Positions 1 through 9,034 of a stretch of 64,000 bases of DNA are shown here, one piece after another. Origin of the DNA: Paracoccaceae bacterium (GTDB lineage: Bacteria; Pseudomonadota; Alphaproteobacteria; Rhodobacterales; Rhodobacteraceae). The notes below the pieces were generated by a model. The model was given only the letters and a program-made list of their open reading frames with translations. It had not been told where the DNA came from and did not search any database. The stretch's first letter is position 1, and the number at the start of each line of letters is the position of its first letter. The translations under genes and the position numbers were made by a program. The stretch spans positions 45,522 through 109,521 of the forward strand of contig PAPN01000026.1 in assembly GCA_002708925.1 (NCBI GenBank), written 5' to 3'.

Positions 1-1
1 G

Positions 2-250
2 CAGCTGCGCCCGCATGAAGAGGCCAGCCCCAATCTGCCGGGAGTGTCGGCAAAGATCGAGCGTCCGCGCGCGGTGACGGTACGGTTTCTGAATGAGGAT
101 GGTGAGATCGAAGAGCGTGATTTCGTCGGGCTGTGGGCGACCAGCGTGCAGCATCAGATCGACCATCTGAACGGGAAGATGTATTTTGACCGTCTGTCCA
201 AGATGAAGCGGGATATGCTGCTGCGAAAAGCCAGGAAGCTGCGCGGATAG
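2..250 (+). CDS. Peptide deformylase paralogue, C-terminal part (5' end outside window)
   Basis: The open frame enters from the left edge and ends just before fmt. The C-terminal part matches the peptide deformylase fold, with the final helix ([10 protein letters not shown]) followed by a basic tail. Deformylases remove the N-formyl group from new proteins, and in this order def genes usually sit directly before fmt. The metal-binding HExxH motif reads HQIDH here. The catalytic Glu is replaced by Gln (codon at 155-157), so activity is doubtful. Alphaproteobacteria often carry tandem def paralogues, so this may be a degenerate copy with a functional one upstream. The EGCLS and GxGxAAxQ motifs would lie outside the window. 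Confidence 0.8.
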   Translation, partial: QLRPHEEASPNLPGVSAKIERPRAVTVRFLNEDGEIEERDFVGLWATSVQHQIDHLNGKMYFDRLSKMKRDMLLRKARKLRG

Positions 251-291
251 GGCGCGTTTTTGAGTATTTGAAGAGCAAAGAAGGGAAGCGG

Positions 292-1197
292 ATGCGCGTT
301 GTATTCATGGGGACGCCCGAGTTTTCTGTGCCTGTGCTTGAGGCTTTGGTTGCGGCGGGGCACGAGATTGCCGCTGTTTATTGCCAGCCGCCGCGTCAGG
401 CGGGGCGGGGCAAGAAGGACCGGCCGACCCCTGTGCATGTGCGTGCGGCCGATCTGGGGCTGGAGGTCCGTCATCCGGTGTCCCTGAAGGATGAGGCCGA
501 GCAGGCCGCGTTTGCTGCGTTGGAGGCGGATGTGGCTGTGGTTGTGGCTTATGGGTTGATACTGCCTGAGGCGGTGTTGGATGCGCCGTTGCGGGGGTGT
601 CTGAATATTCACGCCAGCTTGTTGCCGCGCTGGCGCGGGGCGGCGCCGATTCATCGGGCGATCATGGCCGGGGATGCGGAAACGGGCGTGTGTATCATGC
701 AGATGGAGGCGGGGCTGGATACCGGGTCCGTATTGTTGCGCGAGGCAACGGCGATTGGCCCGCAAGAGACCACGGCGCAATTGCATGATCGTTTGTCCGT
801 GATGGGTGCGGAGCTGATTGTTCAGGCGTTGGCCCGGTTGGATGATTTGCAGCCTGAGCCGCAGCCTCAGGCCGGGGTCACGTATGCGCATAAGATTGAT
901 AAGGCGGAGGCGGCTGTGGACTGGTCTGCGCCCGCTACCGAAGTGGATCGGAAGATCCGGGGGCTCTCGCCTTTTCCTGGCGCGTGGGTCGAGCATGACG
1001 GGGGGCGGCTGAAGCTGCTGGGCTCGTGTCTGGCTGAGGGGGCGGGCACCCCCGGAGAGATTCTGGACGATGCTCTGACGGTGGCGTGCGGGACGGGGGC
1101 TGTTCGGATTTTGCGCTTGCAACGGGCGGGGAAGGGCGCGCAGGATGCAGGGGATTTCTTGCGCGGGACGCCTCTGGCCAGGGGCACCGTGCTTTAA
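292..1197 (+). CDS. fmt: Methionyl-tRNA formyltransferase
   Basis: Transfers a formyl group from 10-formyltetrahydrofolate to Met-tRNA(fMet) in the cytosol, making the initiator tRNA. The N-terminus ([11 protein letters not shown]) and the core [16 protein letters not shown] block near residues 105-120 are typical. The likely catalytic Asn105, His107 and Asp143 (LDTG) are present, and a C-terminal OB-like domain follows from about residue 205. Length is 301 residues, slightly short but normal for the family. The ATG at 292 was chosen over an in-frame start at 268 because AAGAAGGGAAG lies just upstream and the product then begins exactly at the conserved MRVVFMGTP. It follows the deformylase paralogue by 41 bases. 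Confidence 0.96.
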   Translation: MRVVFMGTPEFSVPVLEALVAAGHEIAAVYCQPPRQAGRGKKDRPTPVHVRAADLGLEVRHPVSLKDEAEQAAFAALEADVAVVVAYGLILPEAVLDAPLRGCLNIHASLLPRWRGAAPIHRAIMAGDAETGVCIMQMEAGLDTGSVLLREATAIGPQETTAQLHDRLSVMGAELIVQALARLDDLQPEPQPQAGVTYAHKIDKAEAAVDWSAPATEVDRKIRGLSPFPGAWVEHDGGRLKLLGSCLAEGAGTPGEILDDALTVACGTGAVRILRLQRAGKGAQDAGDFLRGTPLARGTVL

Positions 1198-1212
1198 TTC
1201 GGGAAGGCTCAG

Positions 1213-1449
1213 ATGTTTCCAACGCTCATTGGGACGGTCGTGATTGCGGGGATCGTGGGGTATCTGTCCGAGAAGTCGGGATTTACCCGGAACGGGATTT
1301 TGCCCTCGGTTATCGTCTGTATCGGCGGGGCGTTTCTGTTTTACTTTGTCCGGATCATGTTCGGGCTGGGGTTTGGCAGCGCGGGGGTGGATGCGATTGT
1401 GTCCGCGATCGGGGCGCTGATCATCGTGCCGACGCATTTTCGAAAATAG
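1213..1449 (+). CDS. Small membrane protein, YeaQ/YmgE (transglycosylase-associated) type
   Basis: 78-residue hydrophobic protein with three predicted membrane segments (about residues 2-20, 28-48 and 55-73) and small-residue-rich helices, as in the GlsB/YeaQ/YmgE family. The biochemical role of that family is not settled; it is often linked to stress or envelope functions. It starts 15 bases after fmt and is followed after 9 bases by a second gene of similar size and character, suggesting one transcript. The family assignment rests on size and glycine patterning, not on a diagnostic motif. Confidence 0.65.
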   Translation: MFPTLIGTVVIAGIVGYLSEKSGFTRNGILPSVIVCIGGAFLFYFVRIMFGLGFGSAGVDAIVSAIGALIIVPTHFRK

Positions 1450-1458
1450 GAGGCCGTC

Positions 1459-1695
1459 ATGGGCGTTATCTGGTTGGTGATCATTGGGGCGGCTGCCGGG
1501 TTTCTGGCGACGCGGCTGATGAGGCTGGAAACCGACATCGTGACCACCGTCGTGATTGGCATGGCCGGAGCGCTGATCGGGGGGCTGGTGCTGCGGTTTC
1601 TGCTGGCCGTGATGGGCGCGTTCGCCGGGCTGATCGGAGCGGTCCTGGGTGCGCTGTTGCTGATCTGGCTGTGGCAGATCTACGTGCGGAAATAG
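1459..1695 (+). CDS. Small membrane protein, YeaQ/YmgE-like, second copy
   Basis: 78 residues, almost entirely hydrophobic, with glycine-rich helices (IGAAAGFLATRLM, GMAGALIGGLVLRFLL, AFAGLIGAVLGALLLIWLW) typical of small YeaQ/GlsB-like proteins. AGGAGG (1448-1453), beginning inside the TAG stop codon of the preceding gene, is a strong ribosome binding site for the ATG at 1459. The two adjacent small membrane genes may have arisen by duplication, although their sequences have diverged. The stop codon is one base from the stop of the convergent rnhA. Function unknown. Confidence 0.65.
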   Translation: MGVIWLVIIGAAAGFLATRLMRLETDIVTTVVIGMAGALIGGLVLRFLLAVMGAFAGLIGAVLGALLLIWLWQIYVRK

Positions 1696-1696
1696 A

Positions 1697-2149
1697 TCAC
1701 GGTTTGAACGGGGCCATGCCAGCGCGGGCCAGTTCATCCGCGCGTTCGTTTTCGGGGTGGCCGGCGTGGCCCTTGACCCATTCCCAGGTCACGTTATGGC
1801 GGGCTTGGGCCTCGTCTAGGCGCTGCCAGAGCTCGACGTTTTTCACGGGTTTCTTGGCGGCGGTTTTCCAGCCGTTGCGTTTCCAGCCGTGAATCCAGCC
1901 CGTGACGCCGTTTTTGACATAGGCGCTGTCAGTGACCACCGTGATGGTTGAGGCTTTTGCCAGCGTTTCCAATGCGTTGATCGCGGCCAGCAGTTCCATC
2001 CGGTTGTTGGTGGTCTCGGGCTCGCCGCCTGACAGCTCGCGTTCCTTGACGATGGAGTCGCCGTCCATGGCGCGCAGCAGAACGCCCCAGCCGCCGGGGC
2101 CGGGATTTCCAGAGCACGCTCCGTCCGTATATGCAAAGAGTTCAGGCAT
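1697..2149 (-). CDS. rnhA: Ribonuclease HI
   Basis: Cleaves the RNA strand of RNA-DNA hybrids (R-loops, primers). All catalytic residues are visible: Asp9 ([14 protein letters not shown]), Glu52 ([10 protein letters not shown]), Asp74 (VVTDSAYV), His128 ([14 protein letters not shown]) and Asp138. Length is 150 residues, normal for bacterial RNase HI. An in-frame TTG nine bases upstream would add three residues; the ATG at 2149 is preferred because the family begins close to the first beta strand. It is the last gene of the minus-strand run ispH-lysE-methyltransferase-rnhA and overlaps the end of the methyltransferase gene by 8 bases. Confidence 0.96.
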   Translation of the reverse strand: MPELFAYTDGACSGNPGPGGWGVLLRAMDGDSIVKERELSGGEPETTNNRMELLAAINALETLAKASTITVVTDSAYVKNGVTGWIHGWKRNGWKTAAKKPVKNVELWQRLDEAQARHNVTWEWVKGHAGHPENERADELARAGMAPFKP

Positions 2150-2735
2150 GGGAGGCAACGGATATCCAATCCGACAGGGATCCGTCCAGCCCTTTGTCGC
2201 GTCCGGGGGAGATTTTCATGACGGTGAAGCCTGCGGTTTCCAGCAGGGTGCGGATCTCGGCGGGTTGATAGTAGGTGTAAAAGCGCCCCAGCCGGTCGCG
2301 GCTGTCCCCCTGGCCGGTCTTGACGGTCATGTGAAATTGTCCGCCCGGTTTCAGGGCGCTGTGGATGCGTGACAGGTGGCTGGGCATTTCGCTGCGCGGG
2401 GCGTGCAGCAGGCTGAAGTTCGCCCATACGCCATCGTATGTGCTTTGCGCCGTCAGCTCCGAGAAGCTCTCTTGGCGGGCGGTTACTCCGGGCAGTTGAT
2501 TGGCCAGGGCGACCATTTCAGCCGAGGCATCGGTGGCCTCTACGATCAGTCCGGCCTTCTGCATGGCCTGCGCGAACAGTCCCGGCCCGCAGCCCAGATC
2601 CAGCACGCAGGCGCGGGCGGGCAGGGCGCAGATAAAGGCCTGCAACAAAGGTGTTTCGATATGGTTCTGGGTGACTGCGGCATATTCTTGCGCCCGCGCG
2701 TCGTAGACCTGGATGGTCTCTGAATCCTGGGTCAT
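2142..2735 (-). CDS. Class I SAM-dependent methyltransferase, substrate unknown
   Basis: 197 residues with a Rossmann-type SAM fold: motif [16 protein letters not shown] (about residues 44-58), an acidic residue ending strand 2 (VEATDAS, about 65-71), motif IV-like [12 protein letters not shown] (102-113) and [12 protein letters not shown] (128-139). These place it in the Methyltransf_11/25 type but give no substrate. Its ATG overlaps the TGA of the upstream LysE-family gene (ATGA), so the two are translationally coupled. The gene order ispH-lysE-methyltransferase-rnhA gives no clear hint of function. Confidence 0.8.
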   Translation of the reverse strand: MTQDSETIQVYDARAQEYAAVTQNHIETPLLQAFICALPARACVLDLGCGPGLFAQAMQKAGLIVEATDASAEMVALANQLPGVTARQESFSELTAQSTYDGVWANFSLLHAPRSEMPSHLSRIHSALKPGGQFHMTVKTGQGDSRDRLGRFYTYYQPAEIRTLLETAGFTVMKISPGRDKGLDGSLSDWISVASHA

Positions 2736-3346
2736 GCGCGCTCCAGTGCCAGACGTCCGGCCAGCAGGGCAAAGATGGCGGCGAAGGAGCGGTTCATCCA
2801 GCGCATCGCCCGCTCGCTGGACAGGATCAGACGGCGCGCGGCCGCAGCGAAAACGCCATACAGCACGAAGACGCCGAAGGTCATCGCCATAAAGACCGCG
2901 CCCAGGGTCAGCATCTCGGCCGTGGCGTTGTCCGGAGTGCCAGACAGGAAAGGCGGCAGCAGCGCCAGAAAAAAGATCGAAAGCTTGGGGTTCAGCGTGT
3001 TGATCAGAATACCCCGGCGCGCGATGGCAAAGGCCGATTGGCGCGCTTTCTGGCTGTCGATTGACAGGGCGCCCCCGCTGCGCAGGGCCTGCCAGGCCAG
3101 CCACAGCAGATAGGCGACGCCGGCAAATTTCACCGCCTGGAACAACAGGGCCGAACTGTGCATGACCGCCGCTAGCCCCAGAATGGCTGCTGCCATGGCC
3201 GGGACAATCCCCAGCGTGCAGCCGAAAGCCGCGATGATCGCGGCGCGGCGGCCCTGACCCAGCCCCATGGCCAGCGTGTAGATGACCCCCGTGCCGGGGG
3301 CGAGGACGACAACCAAAGCGGTCAGCAGGAATTGAGCGGTAATCAT
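2732..3346 (-). CDS. LysE/RhtB family exporter
   Basis: 204-residue inner-membrane protein with about six hydrophobic segments and the typical N-terminal LysE signature APGTGVIYTLAMGLGQGRRAA (about residues 16-36). Family members export amino acids such as lysine, arginine, threonine or homoserine using the proton gradient; the substrate cannot be read from the sequence. The ATG at 3346 was chosen over a start 78 bases further upstream because that start would lie inside the end of ispH and lacks membrane-protein character. It starts 7 bases after ispH and overlaps the following methyltransferase by 4 bases. Confidence 0.85.
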   Translation of the reverse strand: MITAQFLLTALVVVLAPGTGVIYTLAMGLGQGRRAAIIAAFGCTLGIVPAMAAAILGLAAVMHSSALLFQAVKFAGVAYLLWLAWQALRSGGALSIDSQKARQSAFAIARRGILINTLNPKLSIFFLALLPPFLSGTPDNATAEMLTLGAVFMAMTFGVFVLYGVFAAAARRLILSSERAMRWMNRSFAAIFALLAGRLALERA

Positions 3347-3353
3347 GAGGGCC

Positions 3354-4304
3354 TCAGGCAGGTTCGCGCAGAACGCGGGGAACTTTGAACTCGATATTCT
3401 CTTGGGCAGTTTCGACGATTTCAACGGTGACGTCGAACCTGTCGCGGAAGGCGTCTACCACCTCGTTGATCAGCACTTCGGGGGCCGAGGCCCCGGCGGT
3501 GATGCCCAGGGTGCGAATGCCGTCTAGCGCGCGCCAGTCGATTTCAGTGGCGCGCTGCACCAGTTGGGCATAATCGCAGCCATTGCGCGAGGCGACCTCG
3601 ACCAGGCGCCGCGAATTGGACGAATTCGGCGCCCCCACCACCAGCAGCGCATCCGATTGCGGCGCAATCGCCTTGACCGAGGCCTGGCGGTTCGTAGTGG
3701 CGTAGCAGATGTCCTCTTTGTGTGGGCCGACGATCTGCGGGAAGCGTTCGTTCAGCGCGGCGATGATGTCGATCGTATCATCCACGGACAGGGTGGTCTG
3801 CGTGACAAAGGCCAGTTTCGCAGGGTCGCGCACGGGCACGCTGGCCACATCCTCGACGGTTTCGACCAGCAGAACCTCGCCCTGGGGCAGCTGGCCCATG
3901 GTGCCGATGGTTTCGGGGTGCCCGGCATGGCCGATCATGATGATTTGCAGCCCGTTTTCGAAATGCCGCTCGGCCTCGATATGGACCTTAGAGACCAGCG
4001 GGCAGGTGGCGTCCACATAGATCATATTGCGGGTTTTGGCGGCGGCGGGCACCGATTTGGGCACGCCATGGGCGGAAAAGATCACCGGGCGGTCATCGGG
4101 GCAATCTTCCAGTTCCTCGACGAAGACGGCGCCCTGATCGCGCAGGCTGTCCACCACGTATTTGTTATGCACGATTTCATGCCGGACATAGACCGGCGCG
4201 CCCCATTTCTGAATCGCCATTTCAACAATCTTGATGGCGCGATCAACGCCGGCGCAGAACCCGCGTGGGGCGGCAAGGTAGATGGTCAGCGGCGATTTGG
4301 TCAT
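3354..4304 (-). CDS. ispH: 4-hydroxy-3-methylbut-2-enyl diphosphate reductase
   Basis: Last enzyme of the non-mevalonate (MEP) isoprenoid pathway; it reduces HMBPP to IPP and DMAPP with a [4Fe-4S] cluster in the cytosol. The three cluster cysteines are present: Cys17 ([11 protein letters not shown]), Cys101 ([11 protein letters not shown]) and Cys200 ([10 protein letters not shown]). Substrate-binding His42 (VRHEIVHN), the GHAGHPE block and Glu131 are also present, as is the [11 protein letters not shown]-terminal block. The 316-residue length is standard. It is the first gene of a minus-strand run; AGGAGGCCCCGC just upstream of the ATG is a good ribosome binding site. Confidence 0.97.
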   Translation of the reverse strand: MTKSPLTIYLAAPRGFCAGVDRAIKIVEMAIQKWGAPVYVRHEIVHNKYVVDSLRDQGAVFVEELEDCPDDRPVIFSAHGVPKSVPAAAKTRNMIYVDATCPLVSKVHIEAERHFENGLQIIMIGHAGHPETIGTMGQLPQGEVLLVETVEDVASVPVRDPAKLAFVTQTTLSVDDTIDIIAALNERFPQIVGPHKEDICYATTNRQASVKAIAPQSDALLVVGAPNSSNSRRLVEVASRNGCDYAQLVQRATEIDWRALDGIRTLGITAGASAPEVLINEVVDAFRDRFDVTVEIVETAQENIEFKVPRVLREPA

Positions 4305-4390
4305 GCGGGGCCTCCTGTTGGTTTCACAGGTAAGGCGTTGGGCGGGCGGGGTCCAGTGTTCAGGCGCTGCGCTGCCCCGGTTCGGGATAT

Positions 4391-4416
4391 AAAAAACCGG
4401 GGCAGGGGCCCCGGTT
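4391..4416 (-). terminator. Rho-independent terminator after the NYN-domain gene
   Basis: A 9-bp perfect stem (AACCGGGGC at 4395-4403 pairing with GCCCCGGTT at 4408-4416), a 4-base loop, then on the minus strand a run of T (4394-4391). It lies 24 bases past the stop of the NYN-domain gene and can act before the ispH transcript starts. Confidence 0.85.
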
Positions 4417-4439
4417 CGTTTGTCTTGGGCGTGTGCGCC

Positions 4440-5006
4440 TCAGGATTGATAGTCGGCTTCGCGATCCATTGGCATTTCACGCGGAGGACGGCCGATGACC
4501 TCTTTCAGCTCGTCCAGCTCGATGAAGTTGTCGGCCTGGCGGCGCAGCTCGTCCGCGATCATCGGCGGCTGGCTGCGAATCGTCGAAACGACCGAGACCC
4601 GGACGCCCTGACGTTGCAGCGATTCGACCAGCGGCCGGAAATCGCCATCGCCCGAGAACAGCACGATGTGATCGACACGCGGGGCCAGCTCCATCGCGTC
4701 CACGGTCAGTTCGATGTCCATGTTGCCTTTGACCTTGCGGCGGCCCTGGCTGTCGGTGAATTCCTTCGCCGGTTTCGTCACCATGGTGAAGCCGTTGTAG
4801 TGCAGCCAGTCAACCAGGGGGCGAATGGGCGAGTATTCGTCATTTTCCAGCAGCGCGGTGTAGTAGAAGGCCCGCAGCAGTTTTCCGCGGCGCATGAACT
4901 CTTGCCGGAGCAGTTTATAGTCAATGTCGAACCCAAGAGCTTTGGCAGCGGCATATAAATTCGAACCGTCGATGAACAGCGCCAGCCGTTCGTCCTTGTA
5001 GAACAT
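4440..5006 (-). CDS. NYN-domain protein, LabA/DUF88 family (putative RNase)
   Basis: 188 residues with the PIN-like NYN fold: LALFIDGSNLYAAAK (about residues 8-22) carries the first acidic metal ligand (Asp13), GNMDIELTVDAME (94-106) the second, and HIVLFSGDGDFRPLVESL (112-129) the third pair. Family members are predicted or shown RNases, and LabA is known from circadian signalling in cyanobacteria. All acidic residues look intact, so nuclease activity is plausible, but the RNA target is unknown. The gene is monocistronic, diverges from folK across 134 bases and ends at a strong terminator. Confidence 0.85.
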   Translation of the reverse strand: MFYKDERLALFIDGSNLYAAAKALGFDIDYKLLRQEFMRRGKLLRAFYYTALLENDEYSPIRPLVDWLHYNGFTMVTKPAKEFTDSQGRRKVKGNMDIELTVDAMELAPRVDHIVLFSGDGDFRPLVESLQRQGVRVSVVSTIRSQPPMIADELRRQADNFIELDELKEVIGRPPREMPMDREADYQS

Positions 5007-5140
5007 AAAAAAATCCCTTCCGATGTAATGCCGCGCCTGTCCGTCCGTGAGTGAGTGTGCAAAAAGAAAGTGCGGCCTTGAGAAGAATTAAGTTTATCGG
5101 AAGCAGTGCGCAAGTGGCTTAGTACGCTCGAAAGGATAGG

Positions 5141-5713
5141 GTGGCTGTGGAAATTGATCAACCTGTCTTGATTGCCCTCGGGTCTAATCAAGCCTTTGAA
5201 AACACGGGCAGTGCTGAAGTTTTGAACCTTGCCCTTGCGGAACTGGGTAAAAGAGGGGCGGAAGTTGTTCGCCAAAGCCGGTTTTTCAGGACGCCGTGCT
5301 TTCCGGCGGGGGCGGGTCCGGACTTTGTGAATGCGGCGGCGCAGTTGCGCACCGGGCTGACCCCGACAGAAGTGCTGGCGCTTCTGCATGAGATCGAGTC
5401 CAGCCTGGGGCGCCTGCGACAGCAAAGATGGGGCGCGCGCACGGTGGATCTGGATCTGCTGGCCTATGGGCAACTGGTCTTGCCGGATCTGGGGGTGTTT
5501 CAATCCTGGCGCGACTTGCCGCTAGGGCAGCAGATGCGCCTCACGCCTCAGCAGCTGATTCTGCCGCACCCCCGCCTGCAAGACCGGGCCTTTGTGCTGG
5601 TGCCCCTGCTGGATATTGCGCCTGACTGGACTCATCCGGTTTTGGGCCGGACAATACGGGAAATCTGCGCTGATTTGCCCGAGGCGGCGATAAAAGAGGT
5701 GCGGGCTCTTTGA
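5141..5713 (+). CDS. folK: 2-amino-4-hydroxy-6-hydroxymethyldihydropteridine diphosphokinase
   Basis: Transfers pyrophosphate from ATP to 6-hydroxymethyl-7,8-dihydropterin in folate synthesis. The HPPK motifs are visible: ALGSN near residues 12-16, a DFVNAAAQLRT block (about 61-71), LGRLRQQRWGARTVDLDLLAYG (89-110) with the metal-binding DLD, and LILPHPRLQDRAFVLVPL (139-156). Length is 190 residues. It starts at GTG 5141 after AAAGGATAG. No folP or folB is adjacent. It stands alone before rpoZ. Confidence 0.94.
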   Translation: MAVEIDQPVLIALGSNQAFENTGSAEVLNLALAELGKRGAEVVRQSRFFRTPCFPAGAGPDFVNAAAQLRTGLTPTEVLALLHEIESSLGRLRQQRWGARTVDLDLLAYGQLVLPDLGVFQSWRDLPLGQQMRLTPQQLILPHPRLQDRAFVLVPLLDIAPDWTHPVLGRTIREICADLPEAAIKEVRAL

Positions 5714-5720
5714 AACCGGG

Positions 5721-5749
5721 TTGTCAATGCCTATTTTTCCCCATAGAAA
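5721..5749 (+). promoter_or_regulatory. Possible sigma70-type promoter for rpoZ-rsh
   Basis: TTGTCA at 5721-5726 is a fair -35 element; a weak -10 (TAGAAA, 5744-5749) follows after 17 bases. It lies 40 bases before the rpoZ start in the only non-coding gap upstream of the rpoZ-rsh run. The -10 match is poor. Confidence 0.35.
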
Positions 5750-5789
5750 GCGCCTTTCAGACAAGCTGTCCCAATGACTGGAGTGCCCC

Positions 5790-6149
5790 ATGGCCCGCGT
5801 TACCGTTGAAGATTGCGTAGACAAGGTTCAGAACCGTTTCGAGCTGGTGATGCTGGCTTCGCATCGGGCCCGTGAAATCTCGGCCGGGGCCGCGATCACT
5901 GTGGACCGTGACAACGATAAGAACCCGGTTGTCGCCCTGCGTGAAATCGCCGAGGAAACCCAGTCCGCCGACGAGCTGCGCGAACGTCTGATCGAGAGCA
6001 ACCAGACCCAGATCGAGGTCGATATGCCCGAAGACGACAACATGGCCCTGCTGATGGGCGGCGGCGAGCCGGCCGACAAACCGGCCGAGGACGACATGTC
6101 CGAAGAAATGCTGCTGCGTCAGCTGATGGAAGCACAAGGGCAGGGCTAA
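5790..6149 (+). CDS. rpoZ: RNA polymerase omega subunit
   Basis: Small RNA polymerase subunit that stabilises beta prime and forms part of a ppGpp site in proteobacteria. The N-terminal [20 protein letters not shown] and the [10 protein letters not shown] block are diagnostic; [11 protein letters not shown] (about residues 45-55) completes the core. The 119-residue protein has an acidic C-terminal tail, common in alphaproteobacteria. It sits directly before the RelA/SpoT gene, as in many proteobacteria, which links the two halves of the stringent response in one transcript. Confidence 0.97.
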   Translation: MARVTVEDCVDKVQNRFELVMLASHRAREISAGAAITVDRDNDKNPVVALREIAEETQSADELRERLIESNQTQIEVDMPEDDNMALLMGGGEPADKPAEDDMSEEMLLRQLMEAQGQG

Positions 6150-6177
6150 GCCCCACCTAAAACAGGAAGTGGTGAGT

Positions 6178-8310
6178 ATGATTGCGGTTGATGACCTGAT
6201 CGCACTTGTTCGCAACTACAACCCGAAAACCAACGAACAGCTTATCCGGGCGGCCTATGAATTTGGCCGCCTGATGCATGAAGGGCAGTACCGTCACTCG
6301 GGCGAGCCCTATTTCAGCCACCCCGTCGCTGTTGCCGCGATCCTGACAGAACAGCGGCTGGATGATGCAACGATCATCACGGCGCTGCTGCATGACACGA
6401 TCGAGGACACCAAAGCCAGCTATTCCGAAGTCGAAAAGCGGTTTGGCCGGGATGTGGCCGATCTGGTGGATGGCGTGACCAAGCTGACCAATCTACAGCT
6501 GTCCAGCTCGGAAACCAAACAGGCGGAAAACTTCCGCAAACTGTTCATGGCCATGTCCAAGGATCTGCGGGTGATTCTGGTCAAGCTGGCCGACCGTCTG
6601 CACAACATGCGCACGATCAAGGCCATGCGCCCCGAAAAGCAGGTGCAAAAAGCACGCGAAACGATGGATATTTTCGCCCCTCTGGCCGGCCGGATGGGGA
6701 TGCAGTGGATGCGAGAAGAGCTGGAGGATCTGGCCTTCAAGGTGCTGAACCCCGAAGGGCGCGCCAGCATCATGCGCCGTTTCGTGATGTTGCAGAAGGA
6801 AACCGGCGACGTCATTCACCGCATCACCGGCGACATGCGTCACGAACTGGAAGAGGCCAAGATCGAAGCGCAGGTCTTTGGCCGCGCGAAGAAGCCCTAC
6901 TCGATCTGGCGCAAGATGGAAGAAAAGGACATGGGGTTCAGCCGCCTGTCCGACATCTACGGGTTCCGCGTCATCACCGATTCCGAGGAAGACTGTTATC
7001 GCGCCCTGGGCGTGATCCACCAGCGCTGGCGCGCGGTGCCGGGCCGATTCAAGGATTATATCAGCCAGCCCAAATCGAACGGGTATCGCTCGATTCATAC
7101 GTCGGTGTCGGGGCGCGATGGCAAACGGGTCGAGGTTCAGATCCGCACTCGACAGATGCACGATGTGGCCGAAACCGGGGTTGCCGCGCACTGGTCCTAT
7201 CGCGATGGGGTGCGCAGCCAAAACCCCTTTGCCGTGGATCCGGCCAAATGGATCGCCAACCTGTCCGAACAGATGGGCGGAGAAGAGGACCACGACGAGT
7301 TCATGGAAGCTGTGAAGCTGGAGATGTACTCGGACAAGGTGTTCTGCTTTACCCCCAAGGGCGAGGTGGTGAAGCTGCCCAAGGGTGCCACGCCGATTGA
7401 TTTCGCCTATGCCATCCACACGCGGATCGGCAACGCCTGTGTCGGCGCCAAGGTGGACGGGATGCGCGTGCCCCTGTGGACGCGGGTGAAAAACGGCCAG
7501 TCGGTGGAAATCATCACCGCCGAGGGGCAGACGCCTCAGGCCACCTGGCTGGAGATCGCCACGACCGGCAAGGCCAAGGCCGCGATTCGCCGGGCCTTGC
7601 GCGCCGTGGATCGGGAACGCTTTATCAAATTGGGCAAGGAACTGGCGCGCTCGGCCTTTGAACATGTCGGCAAAAAGGCGACGGATAAGGCGCTGGACAC
7701 CGCCGCGCGCCATTTGCGGATCGACGGCCGGAACGAAGTGCTGGCCCGTCTTGGCAGCGCCGAGCTGACCGCCCGCGAGGTGATTCACGCTGTCTACCCC
7801 GAGCTCAGCTCGCGCGAGGGCGAAGAGGTGGCCCCGCATCGCGCCGTTGTCGGCCTGTCCGCCGATCAGCGGTTTGACCTAGCCAAATGCTGTAACCCGC
7901 TGCCCGGCGAACGCATCGTCGGCATCACTTATCGCGGTAGGGGCGTGGTTGTGCACGCGATTGATTGCGAAGCGCTGACCCAATACGAAGACCAGCCCGA
8001 ACGCTGGATGGATCTGCATTGGCACGCGGGCAAACACCCGGCGGTGCACACGGCTTCTCTGGAGTTGACCATTGGGAATGACGCAGGGGTACTGGGACGG
8101 ATTTGCACATTGATCGGCGAACAAAAGGCCAATATCTCGGACCTGAATTTTCTTGACCGAAAGCCGGATTTCTTCCGTCTGCTGGTCGATCTGGAACTCA
8201 GAGACGCCGAGCATCTGCATTCGGTGATTTCGGCCCTGGAAGCAGAGAGCGATGTGGCCGCCGTGCAGCGCCATCGCGATCCGTCGCGGGCGGGAATGCA
8301 AACTGGCTAA
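6178..8310 (+). CDS. Bifunctional (p)ppGpp synthetase/hydrolase (RSH, SpoT type)
   Basis: Makes and degrades the alarmone (p)ppGpp. The N-terminal HD hydrolase domain is intact (His72-Asp73 in LLHDTIEDT), followed by the synthetase domain (RLSDIYGFRVI, PKSNGYRSIHTSV, EVQIRT, about residues 230-350), TGS (DKVFCFTPKGEVVKLPKGATPIDFAY, 382-407), and an ACT domain at the C-terminus (about 635-705). With both catalytic domains complete it is likely the single RSH enzyme typical of alphaproteobacteria. Two in-frame GTG codons lie 6 and 9 bases upstream; the ATG at 6178 is preferred because AGGAAG is then 8 bases away. It follows rpoZ after 28 bases. Confidence 0.96.
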   Translation: MIAVDDLIALVRNYNPKTNEQLIRAAYEFGRLMHEGQYRHSGEPYFSHPVAVAAILTEQRLDDATIITALLHDTIEDTKASYSEVEKRFGRDVADLVDGVTKLTNLQLSSSETKQAENFRKLFMAMSKDLRVILVKLADRLHNMRTIKAMRPEKQVQKARETMDIFAPLAGRMGMQWMREELEDLAFKVLNPEGRASIMRRFVMLQKETGDVIHRITGDMRHELEEAKIEAQVFGRAKKPYSIWRKMEEKDMGFSRLSDIYGFRVITDSEEDCYRALGVIHQRWRAVPGRFKDYISQPKSNGYRSIHTSVSGRDGKRVEVQIRTRQMHDVAETGVAAHWSYRDGVRSQNPFAVDPAKWIANLSEQMGGEEDHDEFMEAVKLEMYSDKVFCFTPKGEVVKLPKGATPIDFAYAIHTRIGNACVGAKVDGMRVPLWTRVKNGQSVEIITAEGQTPQATWLEIATTGKAKAAIRRALRAVDRERFIKLGKELARSAFEHVGKKATDKALDTAARHLRIDGRNEVLARLGSAELTAREVIHAVYPELSSREGEEVAPHRAVVGLSADQRFDLAKCCNPLPGERIVGITYRGRGVVVHAIDCEALTQYEDQPERWMDLHWHAGKHPAVHTASLELTIGNDAGVLGRICTLIGEQKANISDLNFLDRKPDFFRLLVDLELRDAEHLHSVISALEAESDVAAVQRHRDPSRAGMQTG

Positions 8311-8327
8311 AAGGAAGGGCGGCCCCC

Positions 8328-8990
8328 TTGGTATTCAAACGCAGGGACAGAAGACCGATCTGGAAGATCGTGTTCGAATTCTTCTGGCCCCGCGGCGGTT
8401 GGGGGCGCGCGGCGCTCTATGTCAAACACCGTCTGCGCCGTCTGCCAGATTCCCCTGAAAAAATCGCCCGAGGGATCTTTGCCGGGGTTCTGACCACCTT
8501 TACCCCCTTCTACGGGATGCATTTCGTGGTGGCCGGACTGCTGGCGCTGATCTTGCGCGGGAACATCATCGCGGCGCTGCTGGGGACGTTCTTTGGCAAC
8601 CCGCTGACCTATCTGCCGATTGGCATGATCAGCATGAAAACCGGCTATTTCCTGCTGGGCCTGGGGCCGCATGACGATCATGAGGTGAAGCGCAGCCTGG
8701 CGGGTAAGTTCCTGGATGCAGGCGATAATTTAAAGGACAACCTGTTCGCGATCTTCACTGGGCGCCAGGTGGAATGGCACGAGCTGCGCGTCTTCTACGA
8801 CGAGGTGTTCTTTCCCTACATGATCGGTGGCATCGTCCCCGGCATCCTCACCGGGATCATTATTTATTACATCAGCGTGCCCCTGATCCGTGCCTATCAG
8901 CACCGCCGCAAAGGCGCGCTGAAGGCCAAGCTGGCCGCGCTCAAGAAAAAAGCGCATCTGACGGCTGACGACAGTAAGAAACCAGACTAG
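8328..8990 (+). CDS. DUF2062 membrane protein
   Basis: 220 residues with the DUF2062 pattern: a basic N-terminus, then [25 protein letters not shown] (about residues 49-73), [11 protein letters not shown] (88-98) and a second hydrophobic hairpin ([25 protein letters not shown], 164-188), ending in a lysine-rich tail. Molecular function is unknown for the family. It appears to start at TTG 8328, supported by AAGGAAGG about 10 bases upstream and the lack of a suitable ATG. It follows the RSH gene after 17 bases, and this order (rsh, DUF2062, pdxJ) recurs in related bacteria as far as I recall. Confidence 0.8.
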   Translation: MVFKRRDRRPIWKIVFEFFWPRGGWGRAALYVKHRLRRLPDSPEKIARGIFAGVLTTFTPFYGMHFVVAGLLALILRGNIIAALLGTFFGNPLTYLPIGMISMKTGYFLLGLGPHDDHEVKRSLAGKFLDAGDNLKDNLFAIFTGRQVEWHELRVFYDEVFFPYMIGGIVPGILTGIIIYYISVPLIRAYQHRRKGALKAKLAALKKKAHLTADDSKKPD

Positions 8991-9034
8991 GTTCGGCGCA
9001 CGGGGTAGAACGACTCAGATCGAAGGAGAAGGCG

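Noticed and set aside
154..1737. Long minus-strand reading frame of about 527 codons
   Set aside because: It lies antisense to fmt and the two small membrane genes, has Pro/Arg/His-rich composition and matches no protein family. It is a byproduct of high GC content. The same reasoning applies to similar frames opposite ispH, the RSH gene, ccoN, ccoG, nirB and clpA.
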